Origin: Crambe crambe
Lineage: Eukaryota > Porifera > Demospongiae > Poecilosclerida > Crambeidae
Assembly: GCA_963924555.1 (NCBI GenBank)
Contig: OZ004581.1
Span: 5,371,338-5,435,337 of the forward strand
Length of the DNA: 64,000 nt
Direction: 5' to 3'
In this document: positions 41,101 through 52,739 of the stretch, one piece after another
Layout: each line of letters begins with the position of its first letter
How positions within the stretch are numbered: position 1 is the first letter of the stretch
Made by a program: the position numbers and the translations under genes
Notes under the pieces: generated by a model
Told to the model about the DNA's origin: nothing
Seen by the model: only the letters and a program-made list of their open reading frames with translations
The model's database searches: none

Positions 41101-43201
41101 GGCATACAAAACAACCCAAAAATGTAATAAACTGAGAAATAACTTTTTCATGTCAGTTACCCTTTAACTATATAAACTGTCATTCTTGGCTTGGCTCACT
41201 GGAGTCATTGCCAGCTAGTTAGCCAATAGGGAGAGCAGTAGTGTGTGACACTCTAGCTAATTTATTGGTGTAAACTTTTCTTTGAGTTCAAAATCATGCA
41301 CTGAAGTGATTGGTCTGTTATCTTTGATGTCATACCCAAAACGGCCTAACTTGGTGTGTCATCTGTCAGATCAATCGACAAAGTTATAATCCTCACTGTA
41401 ATAGGTTACAAATAGACTATGCTACGTTCAGTTTGATTCTCATGCTTTTCAATTTGGGAGCCATTTTGATAAGAAATGCCGATGTTCACCCAGATACAGT
41501 GTCTACCATTGTCCTCTTAGACTATAACTGGTATAGAAACTACCGTATAGGGTGGGTTAATTTCATCAGGGAAAATTTTTTGTCTATTTCACCGTTGGTA
41601 TAAAGAGTCGAAATTTTATTCGTCATAATTTTTACTGTCATAAATTTTTGTACGCATTTTTTGCGCAACACACGTGGCAGATCGTCAATTGTGATCGCTT
41701 CATACGTGTGAGAACTAGCTAGAGACTGCATGCTGTAAGAGAACTGCTCCAAAAGCTGCTCGTGGCTCTTCTCACATAGTTGCACCAGGTAGGGATCTCT
41801 CCAATCCTGATGGACCATTGTCCGCTTTGTCACCATCAAGGCTATAGAAGCAGCTAACAGTGCAGTTGAAGAGATGCAGGAAGAGTCTCAGATTAAAGAG
41901 AGAGGTCCATACATTAAGATGTCTTCTCACCTACACTCCAGCTCCTCTCCTACAGTAGCAGCCCAAATAGCTTTGCATTCGTGATAGCCATGAACACAAG
42001 TGTCTCTCTCGAAATAGCTGCCTTTGTGCTTCAAAAGAAACTGGGCGGGGGAAAAAATTCATCTTCAATGTGCATGTGTGAAGATTTATCCATTCATTAG
42101 TATAATGATTCTGGAAATGATGGAATTTTTTCCTAACGAAATTAACCCACCCTACAGTAGTCAGCATGCTTTTCCCAACAACATGGTGGAACTCTGCCCA
42201 CTTCAATAATTCTGTCTATAGCCGACAATAGGTAATGGACAAAAATTGATAAATGCTACTAAAAAGCTTTCCTGGGACTGTCATAATAATAATAATTATT
42301 GTGCACATCCTTACTGGACTATTAAATAACACATACTCATTTTAGGTGGATCCTTTTCATATTCTATAAAAAACAAAAAAATAACCATCATAAAGGATTA
42401 CTGTACTGTAGCATAGGTTTCATTTTACCTTGCCACTTTTGAGCTATCTGCATGGCAGCTGGACGGTTATTTCCTCCAAGCTTATCTGCCACGATACAAA
42501 CAACTGATTTCCAACAAGCATCAAAGTTTGGTGACTCTTTCTTGATCCATGAATCCATTGCATAAATCAAGCCCTTGACTGAGTTATCTACAATCACAAA
42601 TGAATTGAACCTCAATTTAAAAAATAAAGACACTGTATAGTGTTGAAAGAGTTATTCATGGGCAGACTGACAAACAAACAAACAAAGACAAGATGCAGCA
42701 CTGACTTGCACTAATGCGTTTTTGGCTATAATACCACACACAATCAGTGACATCAATCTGCCCCACAATAGCTAATTAGCTGTTTCAACCGTCACTTTCA
42801 ATAAAGGATATTCAATGCAACATTTCAGCAAAAGGACACAGCTACCTTCGTAGGCCTACAACGTAGGATATAATTCCATGGGGGAAAAAGGATATTGACT
42901 GTCTAGCTATATTATTAAGCCATGAATCAAGTAAGTACTTTTGCATTTTTGCATCAGATTTTCCTTCTCTGCTGAGCCCAGACACTTTCCTGCAATTTCT
43001 TTCCACCTGGCTTGAATACCAGATAATGCTTTCATCAACTTTCTGAGATCTTTTACATCTAGATAAATGATCATAGCCAGATGCAATTTTAGCTAATAGC
43101 TAAGGTATTATATTTATTGTACCGAATTTCCTAGTAGACACATCTGGAAATTCTGCAAATATCTTTTTGCAAGAGTTCGGTATTTGTCCCCTCCAATCCA
43201 T
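38102..43201 (-). CDS. Double Death-domain protein, six exons, 249 residues
   Basis: Exons (minus): 43201-43123, 43058-42939, 42587-42429, 39483-39305, 38555-38435 and 38193-38102. All junctions are GT/AG; the phases are 1,1,1,0,1, and every split codon closes, giving 750 nt including the TAA stop. The ATG starts MDWRGQIPNSCKKIFAEF. Death domain 1 (residues about 28-118) begins VKDLRKLMKALSGIQARWKE and ends with a CWKSVVCIVADKLGGNNRPA segment. Death domain 2 (about 130-218) begins LNDVKQKWFEIGAFLGVPVG and ends EPTTIQSLIEAVAHPMGG. Each domain is split in its middle by an intron. Death domains are six-helix adaptor folds that assemble signalling complexes for cell death and immunity; tandem Death domains without an enzyme suggest a cytoplasmic adaptor. 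Introns 3 and 4 are long, and intron 3 holds two mobile elements. Exon 1 and the last donor choice are the least certain parts. Confidence 0.78.
40133..41163. mobile_element. Large TTAA-flanked foldback element (Kolobok/piggyBac-like target)
   Basis: AGGGTAACTGACATG at 40133 and CATGTCAGTTACCCT at 41163 are flanked by TTAA at 40129-40132 and 41164-41167. The arms run inward for several hundred bases (TCAGTTTATTACATTTTTGG, GGGGCGGGGCTTACTTG, then TAGGTAGGGGGCTAGAA). No transposase is present. TTAA duplications occur in piggyBac and Kolobok; the AGGG end fits Kolobok better, which is inference. It sits in intron 3 of the Death-domain gene. Confidence 0.85.
41543..42157. mobile_element. MITE with coding-like interior, in an intron
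   Basis: TACCGTATAGGGTGGGTTAA at the left is mirrored by TTAACCCACCCTACAGTA at the right. The minus-strand interior (41839-41690) encodes HQDWRDPYLVQLCEKSHEQL, then LEQFSYSMQSLASSHTYEA, with codon use more gene-like than the flanks. It could be a captured host fragment. No family was recognised. Confidence 0.65.
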
Positions 43202-43529
43202 AGTAAGCTAAGTTAATACTCAATAGTAACTCTCTCCAGTCCTGCAGTGCTTGAAAGTGGCGGATCCAAGCGGGTACAGTGGATTTAGCTACGTTCCGTT
43301 CGAATATTCCGTATGCGTGCGTGCATACCTACATTTATATTAATTTTAATTATTGTATTTTGCGTGGGTGGATCAAAGGAGCGGTACTGTGCTATATCCT
43401 TCACACACCACCGTTTTTGAATAGGCTGTGCTGTATGAAACTCGTACAGTTCAGCCCATACAGCATGCATGCAATGCAATGCGCAATAAATTGCACAAAG
43501 CACAACTGATCCAACTATGAACAAGCTAG

Positions 43530-44842
43530 GGATCATCTGACTTATCCGGCACCTCGAATATTAATTAATTTCGCGATGACCTTTGACCTTTCCGCGAACT
43601 TGGCGCTAAAAGAGCGGGAATTTCAAGTGCCAGAGATGTCTTTGCTTGAACTTGGCCCAATTTTATTTGGGGATATAGAGAAGCTAATTTCATATATGAG
43701 GGGGAGGGGCTTCTTGCTTCAACTTTGACTTGTTCCAGGTAATTATAATTATACCTGCCGTGTCAAACAATCAATAAACAAACAAAAACAAACAAATTAA
43801 TTAATTAAGGTAAATCAAACACATTGATTCTAGATGCAACATAGCCATGCGGGAGATCCCAAGGAGTGATGCAAGAGATAAGTATAGTTGGTGGTGTAGA
43901 CAATGTAAGGGACGGAAGAGGATCCGAACAGGTAGCTTCTTCCAAAAGTCTAACAACACTCTGCAACAATGGATGCTGATGTTGTACCTGTGGGCCAGAC
44001 AGTACCCTGTTACTGATGCAGCAGAGGAGGCAAAAATGAGCTTGAGAGTGGCCATTGATATTTACCAGTGGTTTCGGGAGGTCTGCACCACCAAACTACT
44101 GCAATCTCCGGTGGTACTTGGGGGGCCTGGAGTGATAGTCCAGATTGACAAGTCACTGTTTCGGCATAAGCCAAAGGTGTGATGGAATAATAGTAGCTAA
44201 TATATCAGTATTTATTTTCACACTCCCATAGAACCATAGAGGAAGGGCTACCACCCAAGAAGTCTGGGTTTTTGGATTGGTGGATACTTCACATACTCCA
44301 GCACTGGGCTTTATGAACATAGTAGGTCAGCGTGATGCAGCCACATTGCTACCCATCATACAAGCTCATGTTGCACCTGGGCTGCGTACAACAGGATAGC
44401 TTCACTTCCAAACGTGGCCTCCCACTCTACTGTAAATCACTCGATCACATTCGTCGATCCAGTAACCCACACCCACACTCAAAAGAGTCCTATTGGAATA
44501 GAGTGAAGACTAAAGCATATGAAGGGCTGCCATGCTCATCAGATTCCAAGCTATTTGGACGAATTCATGTGGAGAGAGAGACATGGCACCACCAAAGCAA
44601 TGGCTTTTTCAAATATGATGAGGGACATAGCAGCTATTTTCCCTGTATAATTAGTGATAAGTTATAACTATTAATAATACCCCAACTAAATTAGGCCTTA
44701 CTTTGATTCATTGATTCATAAACTAGTCTTGACAATCGAACAGCTGGCAAAATCAACAAAATCTTGTAGCAGAGGTCAGAGGTCATCGCGAAATGGCGCG
44801 AAATTAATTAATATTCGAGGTGCCGGATAAGTCAGATGATCC
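43530..44842 (+). mobile_element. Merlin (IS1016-like) transposon with 8-bp duplication
   Basis: The 46-bp terminal inverted repeats start GGATCATCTGACTTATCCGG, and CAAGCTAG duplicates lie at 43522-43529 and 44843-44850. An 8-9 bp duplication is typical of Merlin. The whole 1.3-kb element, including its transposase pseudogene, is preserved. Confidence 0.93.
43636..44650 (+). pseudogene. Merlin transposase with two introns, recently broken
   Basis: Exons are 43636-43738, 43834-44176 and 44232-44650, with GT/AG borders (TCCAG/GTAATT..TTCTAG and AAAG/GTGTGA..CCCATAG). The protein starts MSLLELGPILFGDIEKLIS, then has CNIAM...WWCRQCKGRKRIRTGSFF (zinc-binding N-terminal part), VQIDKSLFRHKPK (first catalytic Asp), NHRGRATTQEVWVFGLVDTS, STVNHSITFVDPVTHTHTQ, SYWNRVKTK (third acidic region, shifted frame) and FMWRERHGTT near the C-terminus. 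This is the DDE order of IS1016/Merlin enzymes. A frameshift in exon 1, a stop after VAPG and frameshifts in exon 3 disable it. Family members cut and paste DNA in the nucleus. Confidence 0.9.
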
Positions 44843-45099
44843 CAAGCTAGAAGAGTTACAAAGCAAGCCCACAGATTCTTACTTTACATTTTTACAGGAT
44901 GCGTTGGGTTCTGTGGTTTCCAAACAATGTGATTATTGACCAAAAAATTTAATCAAGACTCAATGAATATCATCAAAATTATTGAACACAAAGTCAAAAA
45001 TAATGAGAAAGTATAATGCACCTATATACAGGAAATTAGTCCATAGATATAGTGTGGTACAGCTCCTTTGTAAATCCACCCATGCAAACTACAATAAAT

Positions 45100-45290
45100 T
45101 ACTTAGAGCATGCACTGAAGGTCATGCTGTGGATATGTGTAATAATTATAGCACTCAAAGTATGGTCTCAAGACACAATATAGCACTTGGCTTTGCCTCG
45201 TGCTATATTGGCCTCTTGATCACACTTCTCGTACTATATTACACATACAGCACTCCCTACTCCCTTCAGTGCTATAACTATTTTCTTGTG
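45100..45290. repeat. Foldback with ATATAGCAC stem
   Basis: AATATAGCACTTGG and CGAGGCAAAG-type pairing gives a short central stem (ATATAGCAC / GTGCTATAT). Outer words GCACTGAAGG and CCTTCAGTGC extend the fold. It lies inside the outer TIR element. Confidence 0.6.
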
Positions 45291-45393
45291 TACAGCATAC
45301 GGAATATTCGAACGGAGCGTAAATCCACTATACAGGCATAGGCGTGTCGGAAATCAAAATTGTGGTACACGCATGCACCATAATTGAAATCTG

Positions 45394-45394
<1 letters not shown>

Positions 45395-45456
<62 letters not shown>

Positions 45457-45490
45457 TTATTATTATTATTATTATTATTATTCATTATTA

Positions 45491-45521
<31 letters not shown>

Positions 45522-45540
45522 TTTATTTATTATTTTTATT
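45395..45540. repeat. (ATT)n / (ATTT)n microsatellite
   Basis: An almost pure ATT run with a TTTA tail of about 145 bp. The Ile/Tyr-rich frame across it is an artefact. Confidence 0.97.
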
Positions 45541-47177
45541 AACTCCAGAATAGAAAACAAAGAAAAAGCAGCTGAGAAGGTTGAAATGAAAGAAAAAATT
45601 ATATCTGGATTAACTTTGTACAACTGAAGTCTAAATACTACAAAGCAAATAGTACAGCACTTAACAGCACACTGGAACTCCTACAATAGATAATAAGAAA
45701 GTCCTCGTTAATTATCATTAATATGTGGTATATAAAACTAATAGTATAGTCTCTATAAACACTCATTCAGGAGAGCTTTCTGGTTATAAGTCGTTAGAAG
45801 TGTCCCTGTAAGTAGCTTAATTGAATGGGCAATTTCTCAACATCAATTCTAGGCCACTAGTAATCATGAGTTATTAAGTATGGAAAAGTGGATGCATATT
45901 ATTCTATTTCTGCCTCATTATTATGCAGATATCATACTCCACAGGTCCTACATGATAGTAGATACTGACTTGAGTTTGAAAGAGATAGAGTTACTTATGT
46001 ATCTGGCACTTTGAGTAACATCGAGTATGCCTCCCTTGCTGTATTTGTGCTATAGACATTATTGTTTAGCAGCCAATGCTAAATTCATAATGGTTGACAT
46101 GATTGAAATTCTGTTACTGTATGATTCCTGAGACCCTCTCTACCAGTTGATACTGTAAAAAGTGTACAGTCTACCTTCATATTTTTTGAAACCATACCCC
46201 CCCTTTGAAAACTCTGCTCATTCAAAGGCCCCTAAGGATGTGGTAAAAAAATTTTAACAACTGAGGTCATGTCAAGTCTTCCATATATGGAGGGGGGTAT
46301 CACTTTTTTGAGTAAATCAAGCTTATAGTGGGGTAGATATGGATGTTTAAAAATATTTCTTTATTGATCCACTCTTAAGATCTGAAAGCTCATTGCCTCT
46401 ACTTCATATTATGCAATCTCTGAGTCATTATGATAAATATTTAATAGCTGACACTGTGGGGATATAACCTTCAGTCATGCCAATATAGAGTATTCAATTA
46501 GAGAGGTACTTTATTTCCCTCCCTTCCAATGAGCAACCAAGTAGTAACAAATTAGCGATGACAGCTGATTTCAAAGCTAAGTGGCTGCAGTCACAGTAGT
46601 GTGAATGGAAGGGAAATAAGTTGTTGTTCTTACCATGTAGCTACAAACTAGCTCACGTGCGCACGGAAGGGGGAGGGGAAGAAAGAGAGCCTGGTACATA
46701 TTGACAGTGCATGCTCACAGAAATCTGTTCTTCCGTAATTTTTCGGTTCATTCTAATTATTCAAATGTCAACAATATTATTGTTGCATAATAATAATAAT
46801 GTTCCCTGGATTTTTTTTTTGTTGTTGTTTCCTGGATATCTGGATTTGAGACATATAATCCAGGGAAATCTGGATGATTGGTATATATGTTGTAGGGTTC
46901 ACTGCATCACTGTTCTTTATTGTGGGCAATGTTGATAATGCTGTAACCAATGCTACTATAGACTTAGGATTCCTCTGTATAAATGTTATACTCTCTAAGT
47001 AGGAATGGCGGGTGCCCCATTGGAGTGGGGCCTATACCATTTTTTTATGCTTAGGTGACGGGACATTGGTTTATAGCTCCTTCATACTACCCATCATAAC
47101 TTGAAAATAGGCTCAAAAGAAAGCTTATTTCACGGTATATTTTATACTACTAAAGACCTCAAATAAGAATATTCATA
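45541..47177. other. Spacer with one weak small inverted repeat
   Basis: TTATTTCCCT...CCTTCCA near 46510 and TGGAAGGGAAATAA near 46606 form a pair of about 15 bp that could bound a 120-bp MITE. No gene was recognised. Confidence 0.4.
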
Positions 47178-47401
47178 GCTCATCACCTATTTGTGGTGGA
47201 CCTTTGATATTCCTTTATGGGCCTAGCTAGTAGCTATGTGCTTTTTTTAAATTTTTTTTTTAGGGGGTTCAGTTCAAAAGGAATTTTCATTACATGTTGA
47301 GACAGAAAAATCTTTTGAACCGTATCTCCTTAAAATAAAACATTCATGTGGCTCATAGAAGCCATAAAAGGAATATCAAAGGTCCACCACATGTGGTGAG
47401 C
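47178..47401. repeat. Foldback with 40-bp arms
   Basis: CTCATCACCTATTTGTGGTG followed by GACCTTTGATATTCC pairs with GGAATATCAAAGGTCCACCA followed by CATGTGGTGAG. The arms differ by a few bases. The spacer holds a poly-T run. Confidence 0.8.
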
Positions 47402-48823
47402 TATTGTTGTCTGACTTGACCTAGTAGCACATAATATTTAACTACTTCTAAAGAACCTAGTAGAAGATCAAAGGTTGGCTAGTCAGTAAGTCCAGTATTT
47501 TTACACACTCCCACTCAAACATTCATTATTGCTGCAATCTGATGCAAATACAGCTACATGTTTATTAGTTTACTGCCAGGGAGTAATTCCGGGACTGAGG
47601 TCACCTGGCTAGCATGAGTATATTTCAGCTACCAGAACTGCATGGTTTACTCTACCCTTGAAATTCTGGCCGGTCACCCAGAACAGCCTCCTATCAAAGG
47701 ACTTAACTGTGGCTTCCGAAGTTGGGCTACTTGAAAGGAGGCTACGTAAATTTTGGTTTTTGATAATATTATACTCAATCTGCCCATTATCAGTACACAG
47801 GTTGTCACATAAAGGGTCATCAATTGCACACATGCACGTTCATCTCAATCAGCTGGAAATAAAACTTTTAGGTGATAAAATTTCCAAATAGTACTCTACT
47901 ATGAAAATCTTGCCTTTTCAGCTGTTAAAAGTTTGTTGTTGTTGTTGTTATTTTTCAATAGCTGTACTGCCAACAAGATAGAGCATTACAGGATGCTTCA
48001 ATAATGTTTAAACAATGTTTATTTTCTGCTTATTATGACTCATAGTTGAGGGATCTAGGAATAATAGGTAGCTAACCTTGGAGGGAAGACTTACTGAGCC
48101 AGGCCTTGATAACTAACCCTGTATTTACTTCTGAACCTACGACATGGCAGCCACCAATTCTTGATTCATTGCCTCACATATTAAATTTCACTTAAATTGG
48201 GTTGGTCCCATCCTTTGGATATGTACTGCTGTAAGATGTAGCATCCACATAGGTGGCCTTATTACTAACTTTGTGGGAAGTCAACCAGTAGTTCTAGCCA
48301 TGGGTCTCACCCAAATTTAACAAGTTTCCTTATTAGAGCTATGCAAAACAATTCCCATTGTCCTATCACCTATTAGCTTTGACATTTCTGTCCTTGCCCA
48401 TCATGCAAGGACAAATTGACAAACACATTGGGTACAGGAACTCTCTGAGTATGGAACGTGATAATGAGGTGACTATTCAGTAACCACATCTCAATACAGA
48501 ATACTGCAATGATCACACAAGACAGAATGATATGAAGTAATTTAGAAATAATGCCTGTTACAATGGGACTGGAATACCTATATCATTATGCATGAATGTG
48601 GGAGTGTCCTTCTTGCCCATTTCCAAGCCTTGACTAACTCAAACTCTGGCCATAGCTATATACAGTGCTTTGCAAGTTGGTTGCAGAGTTCACATCCTAT
48701 GTAAACTCTATAATTATGCATGCTACTGCAAACACAATTGATGGAAGGAAACCAATATCCTCAGATTGCAGATTGGGCTTATCGAATTTTGGAGATGTTG
48801 GTGTGGATCTATGCATGGGACTT
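47402..48823. other. Spacer, nothing recognised
   Basis: No exon or transposon end was recognised. The minus frame at 47609-47833 has no family match I know. Confidence 0.4.
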
Positions 48824-48947
48824 GTACAGTGAATTGCAAGTTGGTTGTCCAATGTAAGATGGATAACTGTGTTAAATCTGTGTGGCTTTTCCTCAATAGA
48901 TTTTATTGTGTTTTGTTTTAGGACAACCAACTTGCAATTCACTGTAC
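48824..48947. mobile_element. TA-type MITE with perfect 26-bp inverted repeats
   Basis: TACAGTGAATTGCAAGTTGG and CCAACTTGCAATTCACTGTA mirror each other exactly (the extra inner bases TTGTCC/GGACAA also pair). TACAGT...ACTGTA ends are usual in Tc1/mariner derivatives. The length is 124 bp. A related end, TACAGTGCTTTGCAAGTTGG, lies at 48661. Confidence 0.85.
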
Positions 48948-48956
48948 TTCATGCTG

Positions 48957-49124
48957 TACAGGGTTTTGCAACAAGAATATGCTCAAATTGTTGTGATAGA
49001 GCTATACTACTGTGGTCCAGGCCTATTGTTCTAGTTACCTACTCTGCTACTACTTCCAAATAAGGAATGGTCTTGGGTCTCCAGTCTTCTAGCTCTCTGT
49101 TCCCAAGATTCTGCAAAACCCTGT
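48957..49124. mobile_element. Adjacent TA-type MITE
   Basis: TACAGGGTTTTGCA at the left and TGCAAAACCCTGTA at the right. It is about 168 bp, non-coding, and ten bases away from the previous MITE. Confidence 0.75.
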
Positions 49125-49129
49125 ATGTG

Positions 49130-51530
49130 AAACTTGCATTACTTCACTTATAATAAACTTAGTGTTCTTGGAGCATGGACAACTGAAGTGAAAAGCACAG
49201 TATGTGATGGTTGCATTACTTCTTATGGAGCATGGACAACTGATTGAGTGTTAAGACTTTGAAATGAGCAATGGTCCCTGAGATAGTCCAGACACTTCCA
49301 CCAATGGACAGTGACTCTAGACCTCTACAAATAATAAGGTTGTGTGTTCCAGTTTATGTGATTGAAGTAAAACACAGGTGTCTGATGAGAGGTAAACCAA
49401 TATCCTGGTCTGGTATTGATAAGTACTCTGAGTGGGAATATGGTCAGACTTTAGACTGTGTACAGTGCTTTGCATATGGTCATCTCTCACCAGGCAGATT
49501 GGACTCCTGCTAAGGAACTCATGTTATAACAGACCCTGTAGGGTTCACCTGACAGGGAGGGCTGAGACCTGAATATGACCCCTACTATCCAGCAAAAGTC
49601 ATACCACCCAGAAGGGTGGGAGGATAATATGGGGAAATATCCCCAGGGAAAACCCGTAAAGTTACTAGGCAACTATAGTGAATAAATTCCCCACTCCCCA
49701 TTATTATATTGGTGATATTCTATATCTACCTCATGATTAGTGTACAGCTTCAACCAGAAGCAGAAACATATTGCAGGACATGCAGTAACACTCTCATCAT
49801 GTATGTACATCTGGACATGATTATCTAATCATTGAAATTGTGTCAGATAAGGGGCAAATGAAGGAATGGACTGGAAAATATCCAATAATGGACTGTCATT
49901 GCAATTAAGCCCTTGTATTTCAATATAATCAAGATACATTGGGTTCTCATACATTCTGATCCCACACTAAATCATCAGTCCTGCATCCTGAAAAAAATCC
50001 AGTCTTATCATTCTAACTGTTATTAGAAAAATTAAAGAGGGCACTTTAATACACATAGAGGGTCTATAATACAGGAAGGATAACTACAGAAAAGTCACTT
50101 CTCAAATATTATGTCACTATTAAGGACAACTGCTAAATGCAGTGGAATAAATCTAAGACTGTATATAGTGTTCCATTTAACCTCCCTTCTCATGAAAATT
50201 TAATAACCACCACATACACTGCACCCACTCTGACCTGATTGGGTAAAGTGTAGCAGAAACCAAGTTCAAGGTAAAGGGTTTGCACCTGCATCTCCTGGGA
50301 TAGTTAGGTGGGTAAATAAATTATCCCAAGTGTGTCCATTATTGGGAGGTTCCATTGTAATTATGGTGCAGGAGAGAAAGAGTGAACAAACAAAGAGCAG
50401 AATTGAGAAGGTTCAAAAAAGGAATCAAAATAATTAATTAAGGTCATAATAAAACCCACAACAAATTAAAGGACACCATCCCATCAGTAAAGTGAGGACC
50501 TCTCTGAACTTGATGGATCGACTCCTCAACAAGCCAAGGATAGAGTGGGTAAAGGGTTTCAATATAAGAAAATCACAAGTATGGATAGGACACAATGTCA
50601 AAGATTCCAATAGTGGGCCATGAGGTGCTCAGGTCTACAAACTCCCCTTCAGCACTATCCATGCTAGGGACAAAGTGAGATGGGGGGAGGAGCAATAAGA
50701 ATTATACCTATCAGATGGGGATGGAGAGAGTCAATGCATTGCACATACCTGTTTGACTGATGTGAATGAATTCTGACCAGTCATCTCACAGAGATCTCAC
50801 TCCAGCTACTCCAGCAACTCCTAATAACCCACAATTTGTTCATCAGGGAGGAGATTCCCAGGCATTCAAATGGTGCAGGAACCCTATCAAGGGAGAGAGA
50901 ATTAGTATGGCAAGGCTAGTGTTAATTCTGCCCAGATACATGTTCAGAGTTCTTTCCTATCTTCAATCAAGAGTCACTGACCTAACTGACAGTCACTTGC
51001 TTGGCTGGGCTGATGGTGGACACTCTTGCAGGTATCGAGGTAGTCTCAATAAGCAGAACAGATTGTTTAGAGTACTGGCAGACAATTAATAGGTAAAGGG
51101 TAAGGCTAGGGAGAGTACTGTGCTTCAGGGGATGCTCCACGAGGGAGGAAGGGGGGTGGCACCCCCATCCACAACTGTAGTAGCTCTATTATGTAACTTC
51201 CTGCCAGTACTCTAGCCACACCGTAACTATTAATCGATCAATGTGACATGAAATGGATGATCATCAGAAGTGTTCTCCCCAGATACTCACTCTGTCAAGA
51301 CAACTTACTCCATGGATCACTGGATGATCTAACATAAACGGCAGGAGTTTCTTGCTCACAGATGGTTCCTCCAGAATACTTCCCTCTGAATATGCAGTTC
51401 GCTGAGATATTCTACGAGCAAGCTGTACTCTTCGAACGAAAGTGTGCCTAAAAGCTGATGGAAATAATGCCCACCACCAGTCAGCCCCACCCTTCGAATA
51501 CAATGCGCATGCGTGAAAGGGTAACAACAC
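49130..51530. other. Spacer, nothing recognised
   Basis: An imperfect doubled block (TTGCATTACTTC, GGAGCATGGACAACTGA) lies at 49138-49245. Open frames at 49271-49513 and 50766-51089 show no domains. No splice-linked exons were found on either strand. Confidence 0.4.
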
Positions 51531-52412
51531 TCAATTAAAATGCATCTCTAATAGTTGGTCTAATCCAATATCTTCCAGCACAGAAATCAGAGTCTCCCAG
51601 GACACAGGTTGTCTCCCACCCCCACTGAACCACTCCTGAAAAATATGGCAGTTGATACTTTGAACATTCATGTGAAGTTGGAGTTCTAGGGCACTGATAT
51701 GGGCACCAGTTTCATCCTCAAGAAGTAATGTTCCAAATTTAAAGTGCTTTATCCCAATCTCTCGAGCCAAGTTCACTTTAGAGTCTTGTAAGGGGAAACA
51801 CAGGATGTCCATCATGGAGGAGGGCAAGACACTGTGGAATGAAGACAAGGAACTATTAATGTCACAAAATCCAAGATAAGGGATATGATTACAACTAGCT
51901 ATCACTTCATAGGACAAGCAACTTTCAGAATAGCAAGTAGCTGCGCTATTCAGCAAGGTTGAACTTACCTTCAGATTATGTGAATTAAGTATGCATTGCA
52001 GGAGCAGTTGGAGGAGATGCATGGCTGGATAGTGATGTAGATGACTGCAGTACTTCTGAATCTGTATGTAAAATGTAGTGGTACTAGCAATAGCATAAAA
52101 TGCTAGTAGATACACACCTTTATCATAATTTCCACAGATGGAACATTTCTCAGCATTAAGAGTTGCTTCTAAATCTACTGTCAATTTTTCCTGCCGGCCA
52201 TCCTTCAGCAAGTTGTATAAGCATCTCTGTTTCTCTGAGTAGTGTTTGCAATGGGTCATTTGAGCCAGCACATCTCGTGAGCAATCAACATCTGTTTGCT
52301 ATGTATTCGATGCGATAAGGTGGGATGCCAACAAGCTCAGTTATCTTCTTCCAGTAGGGAGCCAAGTCATCCAGGATTCTGTGCCCACCAGTTTCAGGGT
52401 CACTGATAGAAG
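51531..52412 (-). pseudogene. Death-domain gene with a frameshift
   Basis: An exon starting after acceptor CTTCTATCAG at about 52412 encodes DPETGGHRILDDLAPYWKKI followed by TELVGIPPYRIEYIAN, a Death-like domain. A one-base slip near 52296 moves the frame to DVDCSRDVLAQMTHCKHYSE..., ending at donor AAAG/GTGTGT (about 52131). A middle exon 52061-51969 (acceptor TTTACATACAG, donor AAG/GTAAGT) is plausible. The last exon, 51831-51531 (acceptor CATTCCACAG), encodes LAREIGIKHFKFGTLLLEDE then WETLISVLEDIGLDQLLEM and a stop, a second Death-type domain. The middle exon reads a Ser/Thr-rich linker or a stop depending on phase. A sequencing slip rather than a mutation is possible. Confidence 0.62.
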
Positions 52413-52621
52413 TATTTGATTAGCTGTAAGCTTTCATAGTTGCATAGATCTCTCAACTAAAGGACAGTGTATAATTTTGTATAATTTGTATAATTTATAC
52501 ACTCTATACAAAATAAACTCCAAAGAGTACAATCTCTCTAATATGTCCACTATTCCATTGTTCCAACTTTCAGGGGGGGGGGGGAGATAATTACTTAGTG
52601 ACTAAGTTACTTTTGCATTTT

Positions 52622-52735
52622 TGCATCAGGTTTCTCTTCTTTAACGAGCCCAGACACATTTCTGCAATATCTCTCCACTTGCCTTGAAATAGCTAATGCT
52701 TTCATCGACATTCTGAAATCTTTTACATCTTAAAA
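52622..52735 (-). pseudogene. Broken Death-domain half exon
   Basis: After acceptor TTTTTTAAG the frame reads VKDFRMSMKALAI and, one base shifted, QGKWRDIAEMCLGSLKKRNL. It is clearly paralogous to exon 2 of the double Death-domain gene (VKDLRKLMKALSGIQARWKE at 43058). No second half exon follows. Confidence 0.7.
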
Positions 52736-52739
52736 AATC

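Larger units (their letters stand above)
43275..45332. mobile_element. Outer TIR element containing the Merlin insertion
   Basis: TACAGTGGATTTAGCTACG at the left and GGAGCGTAAATCCACTATA at the right belong to inverted repeats of about 40 bp (shared CGTTCGAATATTCCGTATGC). The edges fit a TA target. Removing the Merlin insert leaves about 740 bp without a gene. It begins 74 bases upstream of the Death-domain start codon, so it may supply or disturb that promoter. Confidence 0.75.

Noticed and set aside
45344-45553. Ile/Tyr-rich open frame
   Set aside because: A translation of an ATT microsatellite.
49271-51089. Open frames of 80-107 residues
   Set aside because: No domain, no splice partners and no gene-like composition.
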